DNA of 64,000 nucleotides. Source: Acidimicrobiaceae bacterium (lineage in GTDB: Bacteria; Actinomycetota; Acidimicrobiia; Acidimicrobiales; RAAP-2). The DNA is taken from positions 40,350 through 104,349 of the forward strand of contig PMFA01000010.1 of NCBI GenBank assembly GCA_003155915.1, written 5' to 3'. Position 1 is the stretch's first letter. Each line of letters starts with the position of its first letter. Below the pieces are notes generated by a model. The model had not been told where the DNA came from, did not search any database, and saw only the letters and a program-made list of their open reading frames with translations. Shown piece by piece: positions 10,802 to 20,208 of this stretch. The translations under genes were made by a program, and so were the position numbers.

Positions 10802-11958
10802 TGACGACGCGGCTCATCAAGAACATCGGTGAGCTGACGACGAACGATCCGACCCTCGGCGCCGGGACCGCCGGTCGACTCCACGACGCCGCGATGGTGA
10901 TTGACGAGGACCGAGTTCTCTGGGTTGGGCCCAACGCGCAGGCGCCGGCCGCTGACGAGTCGATTGACGCGCAGGATTGCGCGGTCATTCCCGGCTTCGT
11001 CGACTCCCATACCCACTTGGTCTTCGCCGGTGAACGCTCCGATGAGTTCGAGGCGCGCATGAGCGGTACGCCCTATGACGGAGGCGGTATCGCGAGAACC
11101 GTCGCGTCGACGCGAGTAGCGTCAAGCGACGAACTGCGACGCTCGACCGCCCAGCGTCTGCGCGAACTTCGCGCCGGTGGGGTGACGACGGTCGAGATCA
11201 AGTCCGGCTACGCACTCAACGTCGACGGCGAGTCACGTTTGATCGACATCGCGAGTGAATTCAGCGACGAGGTGACGTTCCTCGGCGCTCACGTCGTGCC
11301 CGAGGAGTACGTGAAGGACCGCGAGGGCTACGTGAGCCTCGTGCGTGGCTCGATGCTCCAAGCCTGCGCACCGCACTCGAAGTGGGCCGACGTCTTTTGT
11401 GACCACGGCGCCTTCGACGTCGATGAGTCGCGCGCGATTCTGACGTCCGCGCGAGCCGCCGGTTTACAGCTCCGAGTGCACGGCAATCAACTGGGACGAA
11501 CGGGCGGGGTCGCCCTCGCGGTCGAAATGGACGCCGCGAGCGTGGATCACTGCACGTTCCTCAGTGACGACGACGTCGATCAACTCAGTGCGTCAAATAC
11601 GGTGGCTACATTGCTGCCGGGTGCGGATTTCTCGACGCGCGCGGACTATTCGTCGGCGCGGCGCCTGCGCGACCGTGGCGCCGTCGTCGCCCTCGCGACG
11701 GACTGCAACCCGGGCACGTCGTACGTGACGAGCATGGCGTTCGTGTTGGCGATTGCCGTGCGCGACATGCGCATGGATTTTGACGACGCGCTGTGGTCCG
11801 CCACGCGCGGGGGAGCGACCGCGCTCCGTCGTGGTGACGTTGGCCACTTGGGCCCCGGCGCCAGGGCCGACGTCGTGATCCTCGACGCCCCGCGCGCGGC
11901 GCATCTCGCGTATCGACCGGGTGCGCCACTCGTGCGTCAGGTGATCCTCGCGCGATGA
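10801..11958 (+). CDS. hutI: Imidazolonepropionase
   Basis: VIPGFVDSHTHLVFAGERSDEFEARMSGTPY, ATDCNPGTSY; overlap with hutU. Confidence 0.95.
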   Translation: MTTRLIKNIGELTTNDPTLGAGTAGRLHDAAMVIDEDRVLWVGPNAQAPAADESIDAQDCAVIPGFVDSHTHLVFAGERSDEFEARMSGTPYDGGGIARTVASTRVASSDELRRSTAQRLRELRAGGVTTVEIKSGYALNVDGESRLIDIASEFSDEVTFLGAHVVPEEYVKDREGYVSLVRGSMLQACAPHSKWADVFCDHGAFDVDESRAILTSARAAGLQLRVHGNQLGRTGGVALAVEMDAASVDHCTFLSDDDVDQLSASNTVATLLPGADFSTRADYSSARRLRDRGAVVALATDCNPGTSYVTSMAFVLAIAVRDMRMDFDDALWSATRGGATALRRGDVGHLGPGARADVVILDAPRAAHLAYRPGAPLVRQVILAR

Positions 11959-11997
11959 GACGCGTCGTGGCTCGGTCTGGCGCCGGTGCGAGTGGCG

Positions 11998-12495
11998 ATG
12001 TCTGAATCGCTCGTCGTGCGACCGATTGAGGATCGCGACTGGGACCGGGTCTTCGAGATTTTTCGCGCCGTCGTCGCCGAAGGTGAGACCTACGCGTACC
12101 CCGAGAGCCTCACCTCCGATGCCGCACGGGCGCTGTGGGTCGAAGGGCTCCCGGGAGAGAGCGTCGTGGCCCTGCGTGACGGTTCGATCCTCGGCACCGC
12201 CAAATTTGGTCCGAGTCGTCCGGCGAGAGGTTCGCACGTGGCGACGGCCAGTTTTATGGTCGCGTCCGCGGCGCGGGGATCGGGCGTTGGGCGGGCCCTG
12301 TGCGAGTACGCAATAACGTGGGCGAGGATCAGGGGCTACGCCGCAATGCAATTCAACGCGGTCGTGTCGACGAACGTCCACGCAATTGAGCTCTATCGAA
12401 AACTGGGTTTCGTCACGATCGGCACGGTCCCCGAGGCGTTCGATCACGCGAAGCTCGGACGAGTCGGGCTCGACATCATGTATCTGAAACTTTGA
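11998..12495 (+). CDS. GNAT-family N-acetyltransferase
   Basis: VRPIEDRDWDRVFEIF, ARGSGVGRALCEYAI, ELYRKLGFVTIG; follows hutI. Confidence 0.8.
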   Translation: MSESLVVRPIEDRDWDRVFEIFRAVVAEGETYAYPESLTSDAARALWVEGLPGESVVALRDGSILGTAKFGPSRPARGSHVATASFMVASAARGSGVGRALCEYAITWARIRGYAAMQFNAVVSTNVHAIELYRKLGFVTIGTVPEAFDHAKLGRVGLDIMYLKL

Positions 12496-12562
12496 CGCGA
12501 TGGTCGTGGCGAGGGTGCTAACCCCAGCGCGGCAACGAATCGTCAACCCGTAAAGTGGATTC

Positions 12563-13987
12563 ATGAGCACTCCCCTTGCCCCCACTGACTTGCCGACCAC
12601 GCTCGGGACGCTGCGCGCGTCGAACTACGAGCCCAAGTCGGTTCGCGAAGAGATTCGCGCGAATCTCGAGCAGCGACTCGCCGACGGCCTACCGCTCACG
12701 TCGAACGTGCTCGGCTACGAGGACACCGTGTTGCCCCAACTCGAGACGGCGCTGTTGGCGGGACACGACATAATCCTGCTGGGTGAGCGTGGACAGGCGA
12801 AAACCCGGATGATTCGCTCGCTGGTCGAACTCCTCGACGAGTGGCTGCCAATCGTCGATGGTTCGGAGATCCGTGACGATCCATTCGCGCCGATCTCGGC
12901 CTACGCCATTGAACTGGTCGCACAGAAGGGCGACGATACGCCGGTCACGTGGGTTCACCGTTCGCAGCGCTTCGCGGAGAAGCTGGCGTCACCGGACACG
13001 TCGATGGCTGACCTCATTGGTGAGGTCGATCCCATCAAGGTCGCCGGCGGCCTCTTTCTGGATGACCCGAAGGCGCTCTCCTACGGACTCGTGCCCAAGT
13101 CCAATCGCGGTATCTTCGCCATCAATGAGTTGCCCGACCTCGCCGAACGGATCCAAGTCGGACTGCTCAACGTGTTGGAGGAGCGCGACGTGCAGATCCG
13201 TGGCCACCTCGTGCGCCTGGAGCTTGACGTCATGGTGGTCGCCACCGCGAACCCCGAGGACTACACCAATCGCGGCCGGCTCATCACGCCGTTGAAGGAC
13301 CGCTTCGGTTCACAGATCCGCACCCACTACCCGTACGAGTTGACGACGGAGATCGCCATCATGCACCAAGAGGCGAAGCTGGCCATGGCCCCGGTGCCGA
13401 TCACGGTTCCCTGGTTCATCGATGACATCGTCGCGCGCGTCAGCCACGTCGCGCGCAAGAGTCACGTGATCAGTCAGAGTTCGGGCGTGTCGGTGCGTCT
13501 CTCGATCGCGAACTACGAGATCGTCGTCGCCAACGCGTTACGTCGGACGTTGCGCACCCACGACGCCGCCGTCGTGCCGCGCGTGAGTGACTTGAGCGCC
13601 ATGGTGCAATCGACCCAAGGCAAGATCGAGTTCGACACGATGGACGACAGCGACTCGGACCAGGTCATCGCGGCGCTGGTCTCGTTGGCCGTGCGCCAGT
13701 GCTTCGCCGAACACGTGTTGCTGGAAGAGGGACCCGCCATCGTCGAAGCCTTCAACACCGAGGCGTTGGTGCACACCGGTGACGACCTGCCCGATCGCGA
13801 CTACCTCGCGGTCCTGGCCGCCATGCCGTCACTCGACGCACCGGCGCGGCGTGTCGCCGGTCCGAGCGCGAACGACGGTGAACTGGCCTCGGCGGTCGAA
13901 TTCATCCTCGAGGGCCTCTATCTCACCAAGCGACTGGCGAAGGACGCGTCGGGCGCGCGGGCGCTCTATCGCTCGAGGAACCGTTAG
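12563..13987 (+). CDS. MoxR/magnesium-chelatase-like AAA ATPase
   Basis: Walker A-like GERGQAKTRMIRSL, NRGIFAINELPDL, ANPEDYTNRGRLITPLKDRF; followed directly by a VWA protein. Confidence 0.82.
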   Translation: MSTPLAPTDLPTTLGTLRASNYEPKSVREEIRANLEQRLADGLPLTSNVLGYEDTVLPQLETALLAGHDIILLGERGQAKTRMIRSLVELLDEWLPIVDGSEIRDDPFAPISAYAIELVAQKGDDTPVTWVHRSQRFAEKLASPDTSMADLIGEVDPIKVAGGLFLDDPKALSYGLVPKSNRGIFAINELPDLAERIQVGLLNVLEERDVQIRGHLVRLELDVMVVATANPEDYTNRGRLITPLKDRFGSQIRTHYPYELTTEIAIMHQEAKLAMAPVPITVPWFIDDIVARVSHVARKSHVISQSSGVSVRLSIANYEIVVANALRRTLRTHDAAVVPRVSDLSAMVQSTQGKIEFDTMDDSDSDQVIAALVSLAVRQCFAEHVLLEEGPAIVEAFNTEALVHTGDDLPDRDYLAVLAAMPSLDAPARRVAGPSANDGELASAVEFILEGLYLTKRLAKDASGARALYRSRNR

Positions 13988-15981
13988 TGCCCGTTCGCTA
14001 CGGCTACCGCCGATTCGGCGATGACGACGACTTCAACGATCTGGACGTCGAAGAGATGCTGCGCATGCTGGCCGATGACTTCATGGAGAACGGCGACTTA
14101 GAAGAGGCGATGGACCGATTGCTTCGTGAGGGCTACACGACGGCCGACGGTGAACGCGTCGAAGGACTTCGCGACCTGCTCGAACAGGCGAGGGCGAAAC
14201 GTCGCGAGCTCGAACAGCAGGCCGACCCCGACGGCGAGATGCAGCGCTATCGCGACTGGTTGGACGACATCGAGGCGACCGAGGACGCCGAGCTCGATGA
14301 CTTGCTCGCCGAAGCCGAGGCCTCCGATGACGAACGACGCAAGGAGGTCACGCGCGGTCTCGTCGATCAGAAGAAGATGCAGCGTGACCTGATGAGTGAG
14401 CGCATCGGTGAGCGCCTCGGCGAGTATCAGGACTACGAGTTCGTATCGAGTGAAGCTCGCGAGCAGTTCGAGCAGCTCATGGCCGAGCTGGAACGCGACG
14501 TTCTCAACACGTACTTCGAGAAGAGCAAGGAGATGATGGGCCGACCCGACCCGGAAGAGTTGGCGCGCATGCGCGACATGATGGACGCGCTCTCCACGAT
14601 GATCGAGCAGGATCGACGCGGGGAAGACCTCGATCCGACCTTCGATGAATTCATGGAGAAGTTCGGTGACTTCTTTCCCGGCGCGGAGAACCTCGAGGAC
14701 GTGGTGCGCATGATGGCCGAACGTGCCGCCGCCGCCGAGGCGATGTTCAACTCCTTGTCACCCGATCAGCAGAGCGAGCTGCGTTCGATGTTCGCCGGGA
14801 TGATGGAGAACATGGAACTCAACTTCTCACTCAACCGCCTGGTGTCGAACTTGCGCATGGCGACACCCGACATCGACTGGAGCCGCGCACACCGGATGCG
14901 TGGCGACGATGGCTCACCCTTCGCCGACGCGACCTCCGTCGCCGAGCAACTGGGCCAATTGAAGGGTCTGGAGGAGTTCCTCGGCCAGGCCAACGCCGCC
15001 CAGGGACTGCCGGAGGTCGACGTGGAGGCCGTTCGTCGCAACCTCGGTGATGACGCGGCGCGCCACGTCGTGCGCTTGCAAAAGGCCCTGCAGGGACTCA
15101 AGGATCAAGGTTTCGTCGATCGCCAGGGTCGCCAACTCCATCTCACACCGAAGGGGGTTCGACAGATCGGTCAACAGGCCCTTCGTGACCTCTTCGCCCA
15201 GCTTCGCGATTCGCCGACGCTCGGCATGCACCGCGTCGCGAGCGTGTCGCGCGGGGGAGACCGCGAGGAGACCTCCAAGCCCTGGCAGCCCGGTGAACCG
15301 TTCGCGTTGAACCTTCCCAAGACCCTGCGTAACGCCGTGCTGCGCCAAGGACCGGGTACGCCCGTGAAACTGCACGCCGATGACTTCGAGGTCGAGGAGT
15401 TCGAGTCGACGCGTCGCTCGGCCACCGTGTTCGCGATCGACCTCTCACTTTCGATGGCGATGCGGAGCAATCTCGTGCCGGCGAAGAAGATGGTGCTCGC
15501 CCTCACGTCACTCATTCGCTCGAAGTTCCCACGCGATTTCGTCGCCGTCGTCGGCTTTGGCGAGACGGCCCAGGAACTCAAGATCGAAGACGTCCCGGCT
15601 CTCACCATCGACTACGCCTACGGCACCAATCTCCAGCACGCCCTGGCCCTCAGTCGTCACCTCATGCGCAACGAACGAGGTGAGCGTCAGATCGTGGTCG
15701 TGACCGACGGCGAACCAACGGCCCATTTACTCGCCAACGGTGAGCCCTTCTTCGCTTGGCCGCCGGTGCGCGAAACCTTGGAAAAGACCATGGCCGAGGT
15801 CCTGCGCTGCACGAAGGCCGGTATCACGATCAACACCTTCGCCCTCGACATCGAGCGAAGCCAGTTTCCGTTCGTGGAACAGATCGCCAAGGTCAACGGG
15901 GGACGGCTCTTCTACACCGACGTGGACGACCTCGGCTCCTACGCTCTGGATGACTTCGTAAAGCACCGCCGCGCCGACTGA
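13987..15981 (+). CDS. VWA-domain protein partner of MoxR-like ATPase
   Basis: C-terminal VWA/MIDAS DLSLSMAMRSN...VTDGEPTAHL; long acidic/helical N-terminal region. Confidence 0.78.
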   Translation: MPVRYGYRRFGDDDDFNDLDVEEMLRMLADDFMENGDLEEAMDRLLREGYTTADGERVEGLRDLLEQARAKRRELEQQADPDGEMQRYRDWLDDIEATEDAELDDLLAEAEASDDERRKEVTRGLVDQKKMQRDLMSERIGERLGEYQDYEFVSSEAREQFEQLMAELERDVLNTYFEKSKEMMGRPDPEELARMRDMMDALSTMIEQDRRGEDLDPTFDEFMEKFGDFFPGAENLEDVVRMMAERAAAAEAMFNSLSPDQQSELRSMFAGMMENMELNFSLNRLVSNLRMATPDIDWSRAHRMRGDDGSPFADATSVAEQLGQLKGLEEFLGQANAAQGLPEVDVEAVRRNLGDDAARHVVRLQKALQGLKDQGFVDRQGRQLHLTPKGVRQIGQQALRDLFAQLRDSPTLGMHRVASVSRGGDREETSKPWQPGEPFALNLPKTLRNAVLRQGPGTPVKLHADDFEVEEFESTRRSATVFAIDLSLSMAMRSNLVPAKKMVLALTSLIRSKFPRDFVAVVGFGETAQELKIEDVPALTIDYAYGTNLQHALALSRHLMRNERGERQIVVVTDGEPTAHLLANGEPFFAWPPVRETLEKTMAEVLRCTKAGITINTFALDIERSQFPFVEQIAKVNGGRLFYTDVDDLGSYALDDFVKHRRAD

Positions 15982-15995
15982 GGCGACTAACCCCT

Positions 15996-16069
15996 CCTGA
16001 TCAGGTAATTACACATTTCCATTTGCTTTTTGTCACGTTTACCGTCACAATGACATGGTTGTAATTACA
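15996..16069. promoter_or_regulatory. Cluster of short palindromes upstream of WhiB gene
   Basis: CCTGATCAGG (15996-16005), GTAATTAC (16005-16012), TGTAATTACA (16060-16069, overlapping a plausible -10 TGTAAT). Confidence 0.45.
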
Positions 16070-16105
16070 TCAGTGGCCAGATCCACTGGGGGGAAGGATT
16101 TAAAC

Positions 16106-16381
16106 GTGGAAATCGTGGAATTGATGAGCGGCATGGAAGATCGTGGATGGCAAGCACGGGCGAACTGCATGGGCGTCGATCCAGATCTCTTCTTCCCCGA
16201 GCGCGGCGCGTCGACCCGAGAAGCCAAAGAGGTCTGCCGCGGTTGTGTGGCGCGTGAGGACTGTCTCGAGTACGCCCTCGACAACGGTGAGAAGTTCGGT
16301 ATATGGGGCGGCATGAGCGAACGAGAGCGTCGTCGGCTGAGACGCGCACGCGCCATCGAGCGTCGCGCGCAGGCCAGCTAG
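16106..16381 (+). CDS. WhiB-family iron-sulfur transcription factor
   Basis: C-x(n)-CRGC-x5-C with LEYAL and GIWGGMSERERR, basic C-terminus; GTG 16106 preceded by GGAAGGA. ORF-track start is 16055. Confidence 0.88.
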   Translation: MEIVELMSGMEDRGWQARANCMGVDPDLFFPERGASTREAKEVCRGCVAREDCLEYALDNGEKFGIWGGMSERERRRLRRARAIERRAQAS

Positions 16382-17194
16382 CTACAGCCGACTCTCAATC
16401 GTCTGGCCCTCACTCAGTCCGAGTTGGCTCCAGCGGTTGTGTTCTTGGGTTTCGAGCACCGCTCGCGGTACGAGTCCCACGAGTTCACAGTGGTCTATCT
16501 CGCCCCCTTCGGGAAGTAACGCCGCCACTTCGTCATAGACGAAGGACGGTCCCACGATCATCGGGTCGATCAGATTGCAACTGACCTGGGTGAACTCGCC
16601 CGCGCGAAATGCGAGCGAGCGAACCTCGTTGCGTCGAACGGCCTTGGCGAGCGCGCGGGTCTCGTCCCTCGAGACACCGGAGAGCCATATATTCCAGGCG
16701 ACCAGAATCTCTCGTGCGCCCACCGCGACGGCGCCGAGTCTGGGTGACGCGCTGGCCGGCCCGAAGTCCGGGGCGAGGGCGTCAAAGGCCCGTTTTCGCA
16801 CCTCGGGAAGCGTTCGTATGCCTCCCTTCAAGGGTCCGTAGAGGAACGTCGGAACGGCGAAGGTTTCGCTGATCCATAGGGCCGTGGCGTCGCGTAATTC
16901 GACCGCGCGAGCGGGTTCGTCTGGCCCCAACGCCACGAAGGGCACTACGTCGACGACGCCGAACCTGGGGTGAACGCCCTCGTGGATTCGTAGGTCGAGG
17001 CCCTCAAAGGATGCCCTGATGAGTTCGCGGACATCGTGGCTCAGCGCATCGCGATCGTTGATGAGGGTGAAGACCGCACGATTGTGGAACTGATCGGCGT
17101 GTAGGTCGCGCAATGAGATACCGGCCGTGGCGCGAAGGGTTTCGAGCAGATCGTGGTTGCGACCTTCGGAGATGTTGAGCACGCACTCGAACAC
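16382..17194 (-). CDS. ftcD: Glutamate formimidoyltransferase-like protein
   Basis: VLNISEGR, HNRAVFTL, HEGVHPRFGVVDVVPFVAL, FLYGPLKGGIRTLPEVRKRAF. Confidence 0.82.
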   Translation of the reverse strand: MFECVLNISEGRNHDLLETLRATAGISLRDLHADQFHNRAVFTLINDRDALSHDVRELIRASFEGLDLRIHEGVHPRFGVVDVVPFVALGPDEPARAVELRDATALWISETFAVPTFLYGPLKGGIRTLPEVRKRAFDALAPDFGPASASPRLGAVAVGAREILVAWNIWLSGVSRDETRALAKAVRRNEVRSLAFRAGEFTQVSCNLIDPMIVGPSFVYDEVAALLPEGGEIDHCELVGLVPRAVLETQEHNRWSQLGLSEGQTIESRL

Positions 17195-17206
17195 GCGAAG
17201 GGCGCA

Positions 17207-17464
17207 CTAGGAAGGGTCAGAGTTGAATACGCGCCGACGGCGACGTTCGCGAAGGATGCGACGACGCTCTCGTTCTGAGCAGCCGCCCCAGATACCGTGG
17301 TCCACGTGATTCTCGAGTGCGTATTCGAGGCACTGGCTCGCTACGGGACAGGTGGCGCAGATTCGTTGCGCAATGATCACCCCGACGCCATCTCGCGGGA
17401 AGAACGTTCCCGCTGGGTATTCGCGGCACTTACCATCTGCCATCCACTCGGTACTCATGCTCAC
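17207..17464 (-). CDS. WhiB-family iron-sulfur transcription factor
   Basis: C(REYP)...CATC...C with LEYALENHVDHGIWGGCSERERRRILRERRRRR. Confidence 0.88.
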   Translation of the reverse strand: MSMSTEWMADGKCREYPAGTFFPRDGVGVIIAQRICATCPVASQCLEYALENHVDHGIWGGCSERERRRILRERRRRRVFNSDPS

Positions 17465-17667
17465 CCCCTAGCCGGTCTCTCATTGCCACAGTAGCGACAC
17501 TTTGTGTGACGAACTGATAACGAAAGGCTCTTTTGTTCACAAGCCGATGGTTACCATACTCCTCACAGACTGTTGTAAGCCCTTTCAAAGACAACGGCCC
17601 GAAGAACGCCCCAGAATCAGTCATTAGAATGGATGTTCGAATCAATCGCAACACCTAAAGGAGCACC

Positions 17668-17946
17668 GTGAGCCAGGTTCCAACCCCGGAGATCACCGAA
17701 GTCGTCGACCCGGTCGGTCACGTCCAGGTCATCTACCTCGGCCCCGTGGCGCCCCATTGGGAGTGCCGAATGGTCTTCGGCGACGAAGAGCAGATTCAGG
17801 CGTTCGTCGACCGCGTGGACGCCCGGTTGCGCTTCTTGCCGCCCCACGACCCCCAGTTCCGGCGTAACCGCGAGCGCGTGAACCGCGACGCCGAACGAGA
17901 GAACCTGCTCGTCGAATGGAACCTCGGGTACGAAGAAGAGTCCTAG
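17668..17946 (+). CDS. Small conserved hypothetical protein
   Basis: Complete 92-aa ORF preceded by AAAGGAG, between convergent/divergent real genes. Confidence 0.6.
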   Translation: MSQVPTPEITEVVDPVGHVQVIYLGPVAPHWECRMVFGDEEQIQAFVDRVDARLRFLPPHDPQFRRNRERVNRDAERENLLVEWNLGYEEES

Positions 17947-19070
17947 GCCAGCGGCGAGTTCGTCACGCGTTCGTACCACGCGTGCGGATCACTGAGTTCG
18001 GGCGCACTGGGTAGTCCGTCCACGCGCAGTAGCGCGTCGAATACACGCAAAGTGTGTTCCTTCGCCAACGTCGCGACGAAGGCCGCCGCCTGATCGTGGT
18101 GCTCACCCTGCGTCGAGATTCCAAAGAGTGCCGCGGCGGCGTCCTCGCCGCGCGCGTCGCTGCGACGGTGTCGTCGGTAGGCCTCGACGAGCGCGGGGCG
18201 CGGTCCGAGTATCGCCTCAGTGATCTGGTGGGCGGCTGAATCGAAAAAGGCCAGTAAGACACTCGCGGCCGCGTTGATCGCGCGCGTGGCGTCAGACTCT
18301 TCTGGCATCTCGATACCCTCGAGGAGCGATTCAGGGTTCTCCATGATGCCCGCGATGTCTTCGGGATTGATCATCGACTGCAGGCGTGAGAGCAGGTCGC
18401 CCTGGGCCTTCGTCGACTCGCGAACCGTGTCGATCAAGAGTGCTCGCAGGGCGTCTCCGGTCCCGGGCTGGGTCAACACCAAGGACGCGAGGAACTCCTG
18501 GGCGAGGGCGAAGACATAGACCTCATCGCGTTCCAGCGACCACGCCTCGGCGAAGCTCGCGAGGTTGTTGACGACGATCTGGCGTTCGGCGTCGACCCGA
18601 GGCAGGGGCAGCGCGGCGAGTGACCACGCGCGCTCGCTGAAGTGACCGGCGACCGAGCCCATCTGGAAACCCGAGAAGAGTGGTCCGAGGGTGGCGGCCA
18701 TCTGGGCCATCATCTGGTTGTCGCCGAGGTCGATGCCGTCACCGATGCTCGCTGAGCTCGCGACCATCGGTTCCATGAGCGGACGCCACTGGGTGAGGGC
18801 GGCGATCGTGAGCGCGGAGCGGTTCACCGCGACCACCGACGCGTCGATCGAGACACCGAGCAGTGAATCGACGTGGCGCGCGACGAGGGGTGCGAGCTCT
18901 TCGAGTCGTTGTCGTTCGATTGGCAGTGGATTGGGGTCACTGTCTTCACCGCGCGCGATGTTCAGCGCGAGCTGCGTCGCGGTCGTGAACCAGGCGTCGG
19001 GTCCCTGCTGGCCCAGCATGGAGAAGATGTCGCCGAACATGCCGCCGAAGGGATTGTCACTCATTGACAC
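17943..19070 (-). CDS. DUF2342 / zinc-dependent metalloprotease-like protein, HExxH not seen
   Basis: Overall DUF2342-like layout (AWFTTATQLAL..., W-P-x-x-EPM, MGSVAGHFSERAWSLAALPLPR, VVNNLASFAEAW) but FALAQEFLAS where an HE-x-x-H motif is expected. Confidence 0.65.
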   Translation of the reverse strand: MSMSDNPFGGMFGDIFSMLGQQGPDAWFTTATQLALNIARGEDSDPNPLPIERQRLEELAPLVARHVDSLLGVSIDASVVAVNRSALTIAALTQWRPLMEPMVASSASIGDGIDLGDNQMMAQMAATLGPLFSGFQMGSVAGHFSERAWSLAALPLPRVDAERQIVVNNLASFAEAWSLERDEVYVFALAQEFLASLVLTQPGTGDALRALLIDTVRESTKAQGDLLSRLQSMINPEDIAGIMENPESLLEGIEMPEESDATRAINAAASVLLAFFDSAAHQITEAILGPRPALVEAYRRHRRSDARGEDAAAALFGISTQGEHHDQAAAFVATLAKEHTLRVFDALLRVDGLPSAPELSDPHAWYERVTNSPLA

Positions 19071-19073
19071 AAT

Positions 19074-20150
19074 TTAAAGCGCGCAGGCGAGCGTCATGTC
19101 GGCGTGGTGAACGGTGGCGTTGCGCACGAACGAGACGTGGGCAACGCTGAAGGCGGGGGTCAGGTACAGAGCGGTGTCGAGCGCGTCAAAGGTCTCGGTC
19201 GGGGTACCGTTCAAGGCCGTGATTACGTCGCCCTTCTTAAGCTTCCACTGCGCCGGACTCTTGGGAATGACCCGAGAGACCGTCACTCCACCGCCCTGCG
19301 CGGTCAATCCGACGATGCCGAGGCTCGCGTGGCAGCCGCGGCCCGTCGCGACGATGTAGGCGATTCGTGCGACGAACTGAGCCGAATACCAGAGGTGGTC
19401 GGTCGAGAGGACCGCGACGACCTCGCCGTTCTGATTCACGGCGATGGCGTCGACGAAGCCGTTGAGATTGGCGTCGGATTTGGTCGAGAGATAACTGATC
19501 ACGCCGGTCGCGTCGCTCTTGGGATCGCCGAGGATCGTATTGGCCCACGCGTACTGCGGCGGCGTCGTCGAACTCTTCAAAATGGGCGACACCGCGACGA
19601 CCCATTTGCTCGCGGGCAACGGCGCGAAGCTCAAGGCGGGAACGTGGCGGCCGAGGCGCACGATCGAAAAGCCCATCACCTGGTCACGCCCGACCCAGTG
19701 AACGGGGAAGTTGACGTCACCCGGTGTCGAGCCGGTGATGAGCGCGTCGGCGGGAATCTGCGTGGTGGTGACCGCGAGGTTGTGGGGAAGCACCATCGCG
19801 GCCACGACGTCGACGTGGCCCGGCGTCGAGATCGAGAGGTCCACCGTGTCGGCCGCGGCCTTCTGAGAGTTCGATGGGAGTTGGCTGAGGGTCTGGGCGA
19901 GGTGCGGTGTCGCGGGGGGATTGCTCGATTGGGTGAGGTACAAAGCGACCGAGCCGACGACCAGGGCGACCGCCATGAGTGCGGCCACGGCCCGGGCCGC
20001 GCGCGACTTAATCGGCCAAATCTGATGGGTCCGGAGCTTCTCGAAACTCGGCAATTCACTCGGGTGGACCCACTCGCGCTCGCCCCTCGGCGGGGGCTTT
20101 GTACGGGCGCGTCGACGACGCCACCAATCCGCTAGTCCCCGACTCTCCAC
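19074..20150 (-). CDS. Membrane-anchored HtrA/trypsin-like protein with PDZ domain, probably catalytically inactive
   Basis: N-terminal EWVHPSELPS motif, one TM, protease-like fold strings, C-terminal PDZ (VIPKSPAQWKLKKGDVITALNGTPT); no recognizable His/Asp/GNSGG triad. Confidence 0.6.
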   Translation of the reverse strand: MESRGLADWWRRRRARTKPPPRGEREWVHPSELPSFEKLRTHQIWPIKSRAARAVAALMAVALVVGSVALYLTQSSNPPATPHLAQTLSQLPSNSQKAAADTVDLSISTPGHVDVVAAMVLPHNLAVTTTQIPADALITGSTPGDVNFPVHWVGRDQVMGFSIVRLGRHVPALSFAPLPASKWVVAVSPILKSSTTPPQYAWANTILGDPKSDATGVISYLSTKSDANLNGFVDAIAVNQNGEVVAVLSTDHLWYSAQFVARIAYIVATGRGCHASLGIVGLTAQGGGVTVSRVIPKSPAQWKLKKGDVITALNGTPTETFDALDTALYLTPAFSVAHVSFVRNATVHHADMTLACAL

Positions 20151-20208
20151 TCATTGCAGGCTAGTTACCACCAGTGTGCGTATTGGTGTCGCCCTAACCT
20201 AGAGAACC

